In this document: one piece after another, positions 44,012 to 54,315 of the stretch
Position numbering within the stretch: position 1 is the first letter of the stretch
How the letters are laid out: every line of letters begins with the position of its first letter
Source of the DNA: Thalassospira profundimaris
GTDB lineage: Bacteria; Pseudomonadota; Alphaproteobacteria; Rhodospirillales; Thalassospiraceae
Direction of reading: 5' to 3'
Length of the DNA stretch: 64,000 nt
Assembly (NCBI RefSeq): GCF_003326755.1
Contig: NZ_JPWH01000002.1
Span: 278,793 to 342,792, forward strand
Position numbers and translations under genes: made by a program
Notes under the pieces: generated by a model
The model's database searches: none
What the model was told of the DNA's origin: nothing
Seen by the model: the letters and a program-made list of their open reading frames with translations, nothing else

Positions 44012-44100
44012 GGCTTCGGGGTAAAAACAGGCTTCATTTTGCTGTGCAAAGCCGCTACCTGTGAATAATTATAAACCGTTGTTCAAACCATGAGGGCACC

Positions 44101-45078
44101 ATGACACTGACCCTTCCCAAGGCGGAACTGCATTTGCATCTGGAAGGGGCGATGACGCCCGATCTGGTTCGATTGTTTGCCGCACGTAATGGTATCACTG
44201 TCGAAGATGGTCTTTATGACGAAAATGATCGTTATATCTGGGCCGATTTTCCGCAGTTTCTTGATTGTTATGATCGCGCCAGCGGTGTTATTCGCACGCG
44301 CCAGGATTATAGCGACCTGACCTGCCATTATCTGGTCCAACAGGCCAAAATCGGCGCGTTATATGTCGAACTGTTTTGTTCGCCCTCTCATGCGGCAATG
44401 CAGGGGCTGTCCTTTGACGATCATTTGCTGGCGGTGGCCGATGGCATTGACCAGGCCTATCAGCAAAGCGGAATTATTGGCCGTATCGTTATGACCTGTG
44501 TGCGCCATTTGGGGCCGGAACAGGCCGTTGATGTTGCCCGCCAGACGGTCGCCTGTTCGCACCCCTATATTGTTGGTTTTGGCATGGGCGGTAATGAAAG
44601 CCTTTTTACCCAAAAGGACTTTTATCCGGCTTATAAACTGGCTGCTGACGCCGGCCTTGGCTGCACCACCCACGCCGGCGAGGTTGTCGGCCCCGAAAGT
44701 GTGTGGGATGCGATTGACCATTTGCCTGTGGACCGGATTGGTCACGGTGTGCGCGCAATCGAGGACGAGAAACTGGTTGCAGAACTGGCAAAACGCGGCA
44801 TTGTGCTGGAGGTTTGCCCTGGCTCCAATATCGCCCTTTCGGTTTATCCCGATTATCAAAGCCACCCTTTGCGCAAATTGTACGATGCCGGGGTCAAGGT
44901 GACGCTGGGGTCGGACGACCCGCCGTTTTTCCATACAACCCTGGCCGATGAATATCAGCGTGCCAGCGATCTTTTCGGGTTTACGGATGATGAATTGCGC
45001 GGCATGACCCGGACGGCCCTTCAGGCTGCCTATGTTGATGCGGAAACCAAAGCCGTGCTTCTTGCAAAATGTGATTAA
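44101..45078 (+). CDS. add: Adenosine deaminase family protein
   Basis: A 325-residue metal-dependent deaminase. HLHLEG (11-16) gives two zinc histidines, CTTHAGEV and RIGHGVRA supply the catalytic Glu and His, and LGSDDPPFFHT the final zinc Asp. The family converts adenosine (or, in one subgroup, adenine) to inosine or hypoxanthine in purine salvage; the DDPPFF form does not settle which. ATG follows a weak GAGGG. Convergent with the lysophospholipase-like gene. Confidence 0.9.
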   Translation: MTLTLPKAELHLHLEGAMTPDLVRLFAARNGITVEDGLYDENDRYIWADFPQFLDCYDRASGVIRTRQDYSDLTCHYLVQQAKIGALYVELFCSPSHAAMQGLSFDDHLLAVADGIDQAYQQSGIIGRIVMTCVRHLGPEQAVDVARQTVACSHPYIVGFGMGGNESLFTQKDFYPAYKLAADAGLGCTTHAGEVVGPESVWDAIDHLPVDRIGHGVRAIEDEKLVAELAKRGIVLEVCPGSNIALSVYPDYQSHPLRKLYDAGVKVTLGSDDPPFFHTTLADEYQRASDLFGFTDDELRGMTRTALQAAYVDAETKAVLLAKCD

Positions 45079-45089
45079 CGGGTGTTAGC

Positions 45090-45108
45090 GGCTGACGAAT
45101 TGTCAGCC
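45090..45108. other. Hairpin between convergent add and hydrolase genes
   Basis: GGCTGAC (45090-45096) pairs with GTCAGCC (45102-45108) around a 5-nt loop, overlapping the stop of the minus-strand gene. No T-run. Confidence 0.5.
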
Positions 45109-46098
45109 TGCTGCCTGTGCTTCGGGCATGGTGGGCACAGGGTGTTTTGCCGCGTCGTTCAGCCAGTCACCATGATGTTGAGCCACATGTTTTTCAAAAA
45201 TATCCCAGAACCGGTTGCGCAATTCGTCGCGTTCCTGAAGGATTTCGTGGCGTGACCCTGCCACTTCATGCAGGGTGACATCAGGATGTTGCGAAAACAG
45301 CCGTTTGGTTGCCGCATTGCTGACGACCCGGTCATTCCCGGAAATGATCATGGTTGTTGGCGGCAGAGAACGGGCGTTTTTTTGTGTCGCTTTGCCCGCT
45401 GCTTCGGCCAACTGGAAGTCCAGTAACGCCTGGGCACGAAAACAGGCGTCAAGCCAGCCCGCCGATACACCGCCGATCATGAGCTCCGGCTGTTTGTGCA
45501 GTAACGCAAAGCTGCGTTCATAACGCCCCTGGTCCGAGGTCAGCAGATTATCGGGGTTGAAGGGTTGAAGCGGGGACAACATCTTTTGACCCGGCAGGTA
45601 TTTTTTATCCATCCCGGCCTTGCACAGGCTGCCCGAGATCACCTTGGCCAGGCGTACCATCCAGTCCGGCCCTGCCAGGCCAAAGAACGGCGCAATCATC
45701 AAGGCTGATGAAAACTGTTCTGGTGCAGCAAGCAACAGATTAATGCCCACCAGGCCCCCGGTTGAATGGGTCATCAGCATGGGGCAGTCAATGTCGTGGC
45801 GTGCCTTGACATAATCGGCGACAATGTGGGCATCTTCGACATAATGGGCAATATCGCGGACATAGCCCATTTCCGGAACCGGTGTTTCACGCAGGGAACC
45901 ACCCTGTCCGCGAAAATCAAAGGTTACACAGCCAATGTTGCGCGCTGCGAGGTCGCGGGCGGTTTCGCTGTAACGCTCGATGAATTCGGCCCGGCCCTGA
46001 AGAATAAAAATATGGCCGCGTGCATTTTTTGGCGACGAAATGCCATATCGCAGTTTCGTCCCGTTCGAGGACAGGCAATGCTGAATTTCAAATGGCAT
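45103..46098 (-). CDS. Alpha/beta hydrolase, lysophospholipase (PldB) type
   Basis: A 331-residue monoacylglycerol-lipase/lysophospholipase-like hydrolase. It has LQGRAEFIERY with the oxyanion region, FDFRGQGGS, the nucleophile elbow MTHSTGGL (Ser), the acid in ISGNDRVVS and the His in AGSRHEILQE. No signal peptide. The role is probably lipid or ester hydrolysis; substrate unknown. Preceded on the same strand by a lipoprotein hydrolase gene 124 bp upstream. Confidence 0.9.
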   Translation of the reverse strand: MPFEIQHCLSSNGTKLRYGISSPKNARGHIFILQGRAEFIERYSETARDLAARNIGCVTFDFRGQGGSLRETPVPEMGYVRDIAHYVEDAHIVADYVKARHDIDCPMLMTHSTGGLVGINLLLAAPEQFSSALMIAPFFGLAGPDWMVRLAKVISGSLCKAGMDKKYLPGQKMLSPLQPFNPDNLLTSDQGRYERSFALLHKQPELMIGGVSAGWLDACFRAQALLDFQLAEAAGKATQKNARSLPPTTMIISGNDRVVSNAATKRLFSQHPDVTLHEVAGSRHEILQERDELRNRFWDIFEKHVAQHHGDWLNDAAKHPVPTMPEAQAAG

Positions 46099-46222
46099 GC
46101 GATTGGTCTCGTCTTGGCGGCATCACAAAGGACAGGGGATAAACAAAACCCGCAATATCGGGACAGGGCTTTGCCGCAATGTTGTTGGATTAATAACTAA
46201 ATGGGGTAACGATTGGAAAAGA

Positions 46223-47518
46223 TCAATGTTCCAGCGCCTTATGGACGAAATCGGACATTTTTATCATCATGCGTCCGAAATCGGGGTTAAAGGTTCCGCG
46301 CCGTAAGGTGCCGGGCGTGGCAGAGTCCACAAGGTTGGTTTCGCCGTAAATGGCGTCCTCATTATCGGCCTTGCAGGCTTTTTGATTTTCAGGTTCGCTG
46401 TAATGGTCGCAACGGCGAAAATCGCCATTCAGGCCATAGTGTGGGTTATCGGGGCGCATGGTCAGGGCGGTATGGGCCATATTGACGGTTCGATAGTCCG
46501 GATTGGCCGATTTGACACTGTCAATATTGTCGCATATCGGCTGTATCCTGTCTTCGACAGCCTTTTCCTCGCCCTGGTACCATATCATGTAACGGTCATC
46601 AGATTCGACTTTGCCGCAAAAGAAATGCAGGGCCACTTCTGCCCGAACCGTACGATCATCCGAGGACGCGGCCATAAAAACCGGTACAGTTAGCGGTGGC
46701 AGCGTGTATTCGTCAAACGGAACGGTTAGCAGCTGAAATTCCGCTGCCGCATTCATCGGCAGGGATTCATATTTTGCCACGTCATGATCGCCGCGTTTTT
46801 CCACCCAGGGCATCACATAACGCAAATAGGGACTAAGCCATGCGAGGTCGCTATAGGCCTTGAAACCGGGCGAGAGCAATATCATCGCGGCAAGTTCCGG
46901 ATCTTTGCGATGGTCCTCTGCCGCGCGCGCCAGCAATGCCGCCCCCATTGAATAGCCAACCGGGATGATGTGCCGAATATCGGTGTCAAAACTTTCAAAG
47001 CCGTATGTGACCATATTTTGCCAGTCATCGCGGCTTATGTCGCGCAAGTCGCCGGGTACGGTGCCGTGGCCTGGTAACAGAAGGCCATGCACTGTCGCGC
47101 AGGGGAACGCCTCATGCAGGGAGTTCGCAACATCACTTAGCAGATAGGGGCCATCAGAAAGCCCGTGGACCATTAAAAACCCTACGCCATCGCCATTGGT
47201 AACGGTTTTGCCTTTTTGGCGACAGGCAGCACTATCGGGTTTTATCTCGTAGGGGGCACGGATATTGACCGCTTCTTCAAGGGAATAGGGGCCAAAAGGC
47301 TGCTTTTCGTGCTTAAACCGGATGTCAGACAGGACCGTGCGAATTTTATCCCGGCTGTCGCTGATATATGCGTCATAAGGGGTGCCGGGCGGGGGCGTGG
47401 TAATGGCATGTCCGGAGGCCTCATAACGTTCAGGCCCTTTGTCGCAGGCGCTAACAAGGCAAAGACCGGCCAGAACAAGGCAGATTTGCGCACGGGCGGT
47501 GAACCTTGAAAACAGCAT
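46223..47518 (-). CDS. Alpha/beta-hydrolase lipoprotein
   Basis: A 431-residue predicted lipoprotein. The signal peptide MLFSRFTARAQICLVLAGLC ends in a lipobox LVSAC, so it is attached to the membrane facing the periplasm or outside. The body is a serine hydrolase: MVHGLSDGPY, nucleophile elbow VGYSMGAALL, acid in ASSDDRTVRAE and a C-terminal His in NMAHTAL. Start Met at 47518 is chosen because the signal peptide begins there; an in-frame start 13 codons upstream is unlikely. Substrate unknown. Confidence 0.85.
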   Translation of the reverse strand: MLFSRFTARAQICLVLAGLCLVSACDKGPERYEASGHAITTPPPGTPYDAYISDSRDKIRTVLSDIRFKHEKQPFGPYSLEEAVNIRAPYEIKPDSAACRQKGKTVTNGDGVGFLMVHGLSDGPYLLSDVANSLHEAFPCATVHGLLLPGHGTVPGDLRDISRDDWQNMVTYGFESFDTDIRHIIPVGYSMGAALLARAAEDHRKDPELAAMILLSPGFKAYSDLAWLSPYLRYVMPWVEKRGDHDVAKYESLPMNAAAEFQLLTVPFDEYTLPPLTVPVFMAASSDDRTVRAEVALHFFCGKVESDDRYMIWYQGEEKAVEDRIQPICDNIDSVKSANPDYRTVNMAHTALTMRPDNPHYGLNGDFRRCDHYSEPENQKACKADNEDAIYGETNLVDSATPGTLRRGTFNPDFGRMMIKMSDFVHKALEH

Positions 47519-47603
47519 GAAGAGGAATCCTGTGGTGACGATAATATCCGGCCCCAATTGTAAAATAGGGGCAGGGTTATTGCTTCATATCACATGACGG
47601 CGG

Positions 47604-47647
47604 GACAAAAAATGGCAACGGCGTTCCTGTCGCTGCCGTTGCCATTT
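47604..47647 (-). terminator. Terminator after osmC-like gene
   Basis: AAATGGCAACGGC (47610-47622) pairs perfectly with GCCGTTGCCATTT (47635-47647), 13 bp. The A-run before it gives Ts on the minus strand. Confidence 0.85.
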
Positions 47648-47676
47648 AAAACCGGTTGCAGGGTATCAATACCCGG

Positions 47677-48081
47677 TTAATCCAGCAGTTCCCAGCTATG
47701 GGTCAGTTCGGCAGCCTTTGACAGCATAATAGAGGCCGAGCAATATTTTTCAGCTGAAAGGTGAACCGCCCGTTCAATTTTGGCTTCGTTAAGGTTTTCA
47801 CCGCGCACTTTGAAATGCAGATGGATTTTGGTGAAAACCTTGGGATCAGTTTCGGCGCGTTCGGCGGTGATGTCGGTTTCAACATCCTGGACGTTTTCAC
47901 GCCCCTTTTGCAGGATGTGTACCACGTCGATGGACGAACAACCGGCAACCCCCAACAGCAGCATTTCCATCGGGCTGGGGCCATAACCATTTTCGCGATC
48001 ACCGTCCATGACAACACCATGACCGGATCCACTGGTGCCGGTGAAAGTCAGGTTATCGAGCCATTTTACGCGTGCTTGCAT
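47677..48081 (-). CDS. OsmC-family thiol peroxidase-like protein
   Basis: A 134-residue OsmC/YhfA-type protein. The two catalytic cysteines of the family are in LLGVAGCSSIDVV and SAEKYCSASIML, with a reactive Arg region near the start. OsmC proteins reduce organic hydroperoxides; the YhfA branch is less well defined. ATG 48081 has AGGAACAGG upstream; an in-frame start 11 codons earlier is less likely. Single gene with a strong terminator. Confidence 0.92.
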   Translation of the reverse strand: MQARVKWLDNLTFTGTSGSGHGVVMDGDRENGYGPSPMEMLLLGVAGCSSIDVVHILQKGRENVQDVETDITAERAETDPKVFTKIHLHFKVRGENLNEAKIERAVHLSAEKYCSASIMLSKAAELTHSWELLD

Positions 48082-48340
48082 TTTGCCTGTTCCTTTGCAT
48101 GTCGTCCCGTTCAACGCGGGATAAAAATCCGTATGGATTTACCTCTAGCCGGACACACGGGTGCTATCAAGCCCGCAATTGGTCGAAAGAAAAGTCGTTC
48201 GGGTGATGGTAAACGGGTAAATCATGCAAATATCATAAAAAATGCCAGCTTTAGGCATTTTGTGATGATAATGAATGCGTTAATATAACCTTATGTACAA
48301 TATGGTTTGCTTGGCTGTTAACCATAGGGGGCACCTCGAA

Positions 48341-48694
48341 ATGACCGATGATCCTGGCCGCACAAAAAGCCGTTTTCGTATGGCACTTGAACATGTCATC
48401 CGGGAGATTAACCATGAGGTGATCAGTCCGGCGATCCCTGATTTGACGGTTGATGAAATTTTGCCGTTAATGGTGTCCGTCGCCCGTTCCCGGGCGGAGT
48501 ATTTGCGCTATGCCTTCAAGCTGGCGGGGGATGGTAAAGCCAACCATCCTACCGAGGCGGAAGTTCTTAAATTGCGCCAGTTACGTGAGGCGTATGAGGA
48601 AATGAAGGCCGCAAGCCAGGAGCTCGAACATTGCGTTGATCGGGGATATATCGATCTGGCGGATAACCCGACGGCCAAAAAGCCTGCCAGTTGA
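48341..48694 (+). CDS. Hypothetical helical protein
   Basis: A 117-residue protein that I do not recognise. It is mostly helical (FRMALEHVIREINHEVI, ILPLMVSVARSRAEYLRYAF, then LRQLREAYEEMKAASQELE) with a possible coiled coil at the C-terminal end; no membrane segment. ATG 48341 with a GGGGG tract about 11 nt upstream is preferred; an in-frame ATG 16 codons earlier exists. The PAS-GGDEF gene follows 108 bp later on the same strand, so a shared signalling role is possible but unproven. Confidence 0.65.
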   Translation: MTDDPGRTKSRFRMALEHVIREINHEVISPAIPDLTVDEILPLMVSVARSRAEYLRYAFKLAGDGKANHPTEAEVLKLRQLREAYEEMKAASQELEHCVDRGYIDLADNPTAKKPAS

Positions 48695-48802
48695 GCGGTT
48701 ATCTTCGGGTTCTGTGCGATACGGGGAATGCAGCTTGTTTTTCAACGGTAACGCCGTGTGGGCACAATATGTTTGTAAATTTGTTTTTGACGTAAGCAGG
48801 GG

Positions 48803-50548
48803 GTGCGCCGAAATTCGGCGCGTATAGGTGCATTGGCGATCAGCTCTGATATTGTTGCGACGGCGGCCTTGGCACGTGACGGCATCATATTTCTTTCCGC
48901 ATCCGATTTGTCCATTCAGCATGCCAATCCGCATGCGCTCGATATGCTCGCCAAGGTCTCTCTTGGTCTTAAGCCGGGAACGGCGTTAAAGCAGTTTTTG
49001 GCTCTGCTCTCGCGCGAGGTAAAGTTTGACGATAGCGACGGGGTGGAAGCTGTCCGCAAGGCGTTGTCGCAAATCGGCAAGAAAGGCGAACAGGAATTAC
49101 CCGGCTTTGGTGTCGGGGATATACGTGTCTCCTGGTGCAAGGTGGATGGGCCGTCGGGGATGCAGGTTTTGATGTTGCGTGACATTACGCGCAGCGAAGC
49201 CATGACCCGTGCGCTGACCGATCACAAGTTTTTCATTCAGCATCTGATCGATGTTTTGCCTATTCCGATTTATGTCAAAAATCTTGAAGGTGTGATCAAT
49301 CGTTGCAACACCGCCTTCTCGGCCTTGATCGGCAGCAAACTTGACGCGGTTTTGGGGCGCAAATCGGCCGATGTTGCGCCCACCCAGCTTGATAAAACCA
49401 TGCAGTCAAAGGAAAAGCCGCTTTTGACCCGTGAAGGGAATATCAGCGAAGAAATTACCTTTGAAAATCATGAAGGTATGGAAAAGACGGCGATTTTTGC
49501 CGCCTCAACCCTGAAAACCCCTGGTGGTGTGATCGGCGGAACCATTGGGTCGCTGATTGATATTACATCGCTGAAAAAGGCAGAGGCCGAAGTGGCCGGT
49601 GCGGCCGCACGATTGACCGATATTTTGCAAAAGGCCCCGATCGGGGTCGGGATTTCGGATCGGGAAACCGGCAAGTTTCTGTTTTTTAACCGCACGTTTA
49701 TCGAATTGCTTGGCCTTAAAGTAGACTCTGACGGGGAAGGCGACGACGATGCTGACACCCCCGAGGAAATGAAGAAAAAGCTTCTGACCGATGCGACGGA
49801 CAGTATTTTACTGTCCGAACGCTATCGTGAAAAAAGTCTTTTTGAAATGGATGCAATGGGCGAACTGCACGATGTGGAGTTGCGCATCCGCCCCCAGGGG
49901 GCGAAGGAGGCCCGCTGGCTCAAAACATCGCTGGAACCGGTACCCTTTGAGGGCCGGGAAGCCGTTTTGTGGTGGGTTGCCGACATTACCAAACAAAAAA
50001 TGGCGGCGCGCGAATTGCAAAACAAGGCCAATAATGACGAATTGACCGGTCTGGCCAACCGCGCCCGTTTTATGCAGAAGCTCAACCATTGTGAATCGGT
50101 ACTGCGTGGGACAGAAACCCCTGCGGCGGTGTTTTTGCTGGATCTGGATGGCTTTAAACAGGTTAACGACACGCTGGGACACGCGGCGGGGGACTATGTT
50201 TTGGTGGAAACCGCGCGTCGCCTGGTGCGGGTTGCCCGCCGGGCAGACGAAATTTCCCGTTTGGGGGGTGATGAATTTACCATGGTTTTTGTCAATAAAG
50301 GTCGGGCACCGGAAATGGCAAAAATGGCCGATGAAATTCTCAAGGCGCTGGCGGAACCCTATGTCTGGCAGGGCAAGCCCTGTCCGATTGGGGCGTCTAT
50401 CGGTATTTCCGTCTTTGATGGCGGGTTTTGTGACATGAACGAACAGCTTCGCCGTGCTGACAAGGCGATGTATCAGGTCAAACTGGCGGGCAAAGGAAAA
50501 TATGCCATCTATGACGCAGCCAGGGATGCTGACCTGATCGAGGAATAA
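48803..50548 (+). CDS. PAS-domain diguanylate cyclase (GGDEF)
   Basis: A 581-residue soluble protein. After an N-terminal PAS-like region (about 25-130) come a second PAS (about 145-260; VLPIPIYVKNLEGVINRCN) and a third with PAC motif (about 270-400; APIGVGISDRETGKFLFFN). The C-terminal GGDEF domain (about 415-575) has SRLGGDEFTMVF, an intact active site for making c-di-GMP, and no obvious RxxD inhibitory site. The start is GTG 48803, directly after AGCAGGGG, so the exact N terminus is uncertain. It pairs functionally with the EAL protein at 33.4 kb. Confidence 0.9.
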   Translation: MRRNSARIGALAISSDIVATAALARDGIIFLSASDLSIQHANPHALDMLAKVSLGLKPGTALKQFLALLSREVKFDDSDGVEAVRKALSQIGKKGEQELPGFGVGDIRVSWCKVDGPSGMQVLMLRDITRSEAMTRALTDHKFFIQHLIDVLPIPIYVKNLEGVINRCNTAFSALIGSKLDAVLGRKSADVAPTQLDKTMQSKEKPLLTREGNISEEITFENHEGMEKTAIFAASTLKTPGGVIGGTIGSLIDITSLKKAEAEVAGAAARLTDILQKAPIGVGISDRETGKFLFFNRTFIELLGLKVDSDGEGDDDADTPEEMKKKLLTDATDSILLSERYREKSLFEMDAMGELHDVELRIRPQGAKEARWLKTSLEPVPFEGREAVLWWVADITKQKMAARELQNKANNDELTGLANRARFMQKLNHCESVLRGTETPAAVFLLDLDGFKQVNDTLGHAAGDYVLVETARRLVRVARRADEISRLGGDEFTMVFVNKGRAPEMAKMADEILKALAEPYVWQGKPCPIGASIGISVFDGGFCDMNEQLRRADKAMYQVKLAGKGKYAIYDAARDADLIEE

Positions 50549-50569
50549 ACCTGTTTGTCCTTCTGTCAC

Positions 50570-50603
50570 CCCCGTTCGCAAATCTGTGTGGACGGGGTTT
50601 TTA
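50570..50603 (+). terminator. Terminator after GGDEF gene
   Basis: CCCCGT (50570-50575) pairs with ACGGGG (50592-50597), followed by TTTTTATT. Short stem, good T-run. Confidence 0.7.
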
Positions 50604-50692
50604 TTGCCAAATGAACACTTCCAGTCAGTCCTTTGCCTTTATTTGACTGCGGGTTTTCGATGCCGGCAGGGTGTGGTCCGATAAAGAAGCCG

Positions 50693-50725
50693 ATAAAGAA
50701 AACGCCCGACAAAATGCCGGGCGTT
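50693..50725 (-). terminator. Terminator of glnBA
   Basis: AACGCCCG (50701-50708) pairs with CGGGCGTT (50718-50725); on the minus strand it runs into TTTTCTTTATC. It ends the glnB-glnA transcript. Confidence 0.82.
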
Positions 50726-50753
50726 TCCAAAAACAAGGTAATTGGCGAACCAA

Positions 50754-52163
50754 TCAGCCGCTGTAATACATGTCAAATTCGACCGGGTGCGGCGACTGTT
50801 CAAAACGGATGACTTCTTCCATTTTCAGACCGATATAGGCATCGATCAAATCGTCGCTCATCACGTCGCCCTTCTTCAGGAACTCGCGGTCCTTGTCCAG
50901 GCTTTCCAGGGCTTCACGCAGCGATGCGCAAACGGTCGGAACTTCTTTGAGTTCTTCCGGCGGAAGATCATAGAGGTTCTTGTCCATTGCTTCGCCCGGA
51001 TGGATCTTGTTTTCGATGCCGTCAAGGCCAGCCATCAGCATGGCAGAGAATGCCAGGTACGGGTTGGCAAGGGCATCGGGGAAGCGGATTTCAACGCGCT
51101 TGCCCTTCGGCGAAGCGGTGTAGGGAATACGGCAGGAAGCCGAACGGTTACGGGCAGAATATGCCAGCAGAACCGGTGCTTCAAAACCCGGAACCAGACG
51201 CTTGTAGCTGTTGGTGGTCGGGTTGGTAAATGCGTTCAGCGCCTTGGCGTGCTTGATGATACCGCCAATGTAGTAAAGGGCGGTGTCAGACAGGTCAGCA
51301 TAACCGTTACCGGCAAACAGCGGCTTGCCTTCGTTCCAGATCGACTGGTGGGTGTGCATGCCAGAACCGTTGTCGCCCCATACCGGCTTCGGCATGAAGG
51401 TTGCGGTTTTGCCATACTGGTGTGCAACCATGTGGATGCAGTATTTGTAGATCTGGATCGCGTCAGCATGTTCGATCAGGGTGCCAAAACCGATACCCAG
51501 TTCGTGCTGCGACGGAGCAACTTCGTGGTGGTGCTTTTCGCAACGCACGCCCATTTCGTTGATGTAGTTGACCATTTCTGCACGGATGTCGTTGGCCGAG
51601 TCAACCGGCTGTACCGGGAAGTAACCGCCCTTCGGACCCGGGCGATGGCCGCGGTTGCCGCCTTCAAATTCGGTGCCGGTGTTGTAGGGGCCTTCTTCGG
51701 AGTCAAGCTGGTAGCCCATGCCTTCGCCAGCGGTGGTCCAGCGAACGTCGTCGAACATGAAGAATTCGGGTTCGGCACCGAAATAGGCGGTATCGCCAAT
51801 GCCAGCCGATTTCATGTAAGCAAGTGCGCGTTTTGCAGTCGAACGCGGGCAGCGTTCGTAACCCTGGCCGGTTGCCGGTTCGATAACGTCACAGAAAACA
51901 ATCAGGGTCGGCTGTGCGGTGAACGGATCAACAACAGCGGTCGAGGGATCGGGCATCAGAACCATGTCGGATTCATTGATTTCTTTCCAGCCCGAAATGG
52001 ACGAACCGTCAAACATGATGCCGTCGGTGAAAACGTCTTCATCGATCGAGCAGATGTCCTGTGCGGTGTGCTGCCATTTACCTTTGGAATCGGTAAAGCG
52101 CAGGTCCACGAACTGGATGCCTTTTTCTTTGATCAAATTCAGTACTGAAGCAGCGTCAGACAT
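50754..52163 (-). CDS. glnA: Glutamine synthetase type I
   Basis: A 469-residue GSI-beta enzyme joining ammonia to glutamate with ATP, the main nitrogen-assimilating enzyme. It has the usual DGSSI and metal-site Glu motifs (FGAEPEFF), the ATP-binding [12 protein letters not shown], and the adenylylation tyrosine in [10 protein letters not shown] (about Tyr397), the residue modified by GlnE, which is encoded at 5.3 kb. Length equals the standard enteric form. Downstream of glnB on the same strand with 62 bp between. Confidence 0.98.
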   Translation of the reverse strand: MSDAASVLNLIKEKGIQFVDLRFTDSKGKWQHTAQDICSIDEDVFTDGIMFDGSSISGWKEINESDMVLMPDPSTAVVDPFTAQPTLIVFCDVIEPATGQGYERCPRSTAKRALAYMKSAGIGDTAYFGAEPEFFMFDDVRWTTAGEGMGYQLDSEEGPYNTGTEFEGGNRGHRPGPKGGYFPVQPVDSANDIRAEMVNYINEMGVRCEKHHHEVAPSQHELGIGFGTLIEHADAIQIYKYCIHMVAHQYGKTATFMPKPVWGDNGSGMHTHQSIWNEGKPLFAGNGYADLSDTALYYIGGIIKHAKALNAFTNPTTNSYKRLVPGFEAPVLLAYSARNRSASCRIPYTASPKGKRVEIRFPDALANPYLAFSAMLMAGLDGIENKIHPGEAMDKNLYDLPPEELKEVPTVCASLREALESLDKDREFLKKGDVMSDDLIDAYIGLKMEEVIRFEQSPHPVEFDMYYSG

Positions 52164-52225
52164 GATGCAACCCTTTAAAACTCAATAATTAGCGACCGTC
52201 GTGCAAACAGGAGTAAAATGACCGA

Positions 52226-53058
<833 letters not shown>

Positions 53059-54225
53059 ATGTCGGATTTCATAGGCAATCCACTGTTTGCATCGGGCGGC
53101 ATTACGATTTTCGAGGTGATGAGTGGGCTTGCGCGCAAACACAATGCCATCAATTTGGGGCAGGGTGCACCCGATACCGATGGCCCGGCAGATATTCGCC
53201 AGGCGGCCGCCGATGCGACAATGAACATGTCCAACCAGTATCCGTCGATGATGGGTATTCCCGAGCTGCGTGAAGCCGTTGCCCGTCACAATAAGCGGTT
53301 TTATGACCTTGATATTGATGCCGATCGCGAAGTGATGGTGACAGCAGGCGCGACCGAGGCCCTGGCAAATGCCATTCTCGGGCTGGTCGCGCCGGGCGAC
53401 GAGGTTGTCCTGATCGAGCCGCTTTATGACAGTTATCTGCCGATTGTGAAACTGGCGGGCGGTATTCCCAAGCTGGTGCGGGTTACACCGCCCCATTGGG
53501 AGTTGCCGCGGGATGAGCTGGCGGCGGCCTTTTCGGATAAAACCAAACTGGTGTTGATCAATTCGCCGATGAATCCCTGCTCCAAGGTTTTTAGCGATGA
53601 CGAACTGGGTTTTCTGGCAGAGCTTGTGAAACGCCATGATGCCTATGCCCTGTGTGACGAGGTTTACGAACATCTGGTGTTTGATGGCCGCAAGCATCAT
53701 CCGCTAATGACCTTTCCCGGGATGCGGGATCGCTGCGTGCGTATTGGCTCTGCGGGCAAAACCTTTTCGCTGACCGGCTGGAAGGTGGGCTATATCACGG
53801 CCTGTGCGAAATTGCTGGAGCCGATCTCGAAAGCGCACCAATATCTGGTTTTTACAACACCGCCCAATTTGCAATATGGCGTGGCCTATGGCCTTAATCA
53901 GGATGACAGCTATTTTAACGGCTTTACCGCCGTTATGGAGAACAAGCGCGATTACCTGATGAAAGGATTGCGCGAGGTGGGTTTTGATGTGCTCGATTCC
54001 CAGGGTACTTATTTCATTACCTGCGATTTTCGGCCATTGGGTTTTGAGGGCGATGACGAGGCCTTTTGTCAGTATCTGATCGAAAAGGTCGGGGTGGTCG
54101 CCATCCCCGTTTCGGCCTTTTATCAACAGGGTGATGTGCGCCATTTTGTTCGTTTTTGCTTCTGCAAGCGCGAAGCCATTATGGAAGAGGCGATAGAGCG
54201 GATGAAAAAGGTTTTTGCCGCCTGA
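53059..54225 (+). CDS. Class I/II aminotransferase
   Basis: A 388-residue fold-type I PLP aminotransferase, close in style to the YbdL/kynurenine-aminotransferase group that acts on methionine, glutamine or aromatic amino acids. Seen are NLGQGAPDTDGP at the N terminus, the NSPMNPCSKVF segment, the CDEVYEHLVFDG Asp/Tyr cofactor residues and PLP lysine in GSAGKTFSLTGWKVGY. Followed by a strong terminator. Exact substrate uncertain. Confidence 0.92.
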   Translation: MSDFIGNPLFASGGITIFEVMSGLARKHNAINLGQGAPDTDGPADIRQAAADATMNMSNQYPSMMGIPELREAVARHNKRFYDLDIDADREVMVTAGATEALANAILGLVAPGDEVVLIEPLYDSYLPIVKLAGGIPKLVRVTPPHWELPRDELAAAFSDKTKLVLINSPMNPCSKVFSDDELGFLAELVKRHDAYALCDEVYEHLVFDGRKHHPLMTFPGMRDRCVRIGSAGKTFSLTGWKVGYITACAKLLEPISKAHQYLVFTTPPNLQYGVAYGLNQDDSYFNGFTAVMENKRDYLMKGLREVGFDVLDSQGTYFITCDFRPLGFEGDDEAFCQYLIEKVGVVAIPVSAFYQQGDVRHFVRFCFCKREAIMEEAIERMKKVFAA

Positions 54226-54248
54226 TTATTCAGCCTTTTGAAAAAAGT

Positions 54249-54281
54249 AAGGACATCGCGAAATGGGCGATGTCCTTTTTT
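54249..54281 (+). terminator. Terminator after aminotransferase gene
   Basis: AAGGACATCGC (54249-54259) pairs with GCGATGTCCTT (54267-54277), 11 bp perfect, then TTTT; the A-run upstream also allows function for the convergent gene. Confidence 0.9.
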
Positions 54282-54315
54282 AATTCAGGGGTCGATCAGG
54301 TGTGTTTTGCGGCTG

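Noticed and set aside
50742..52148. 468-codon open frame antisense to glnA
   Set aside because: glnA is unambiguous; the antisense frame is a codon-bias shadow.
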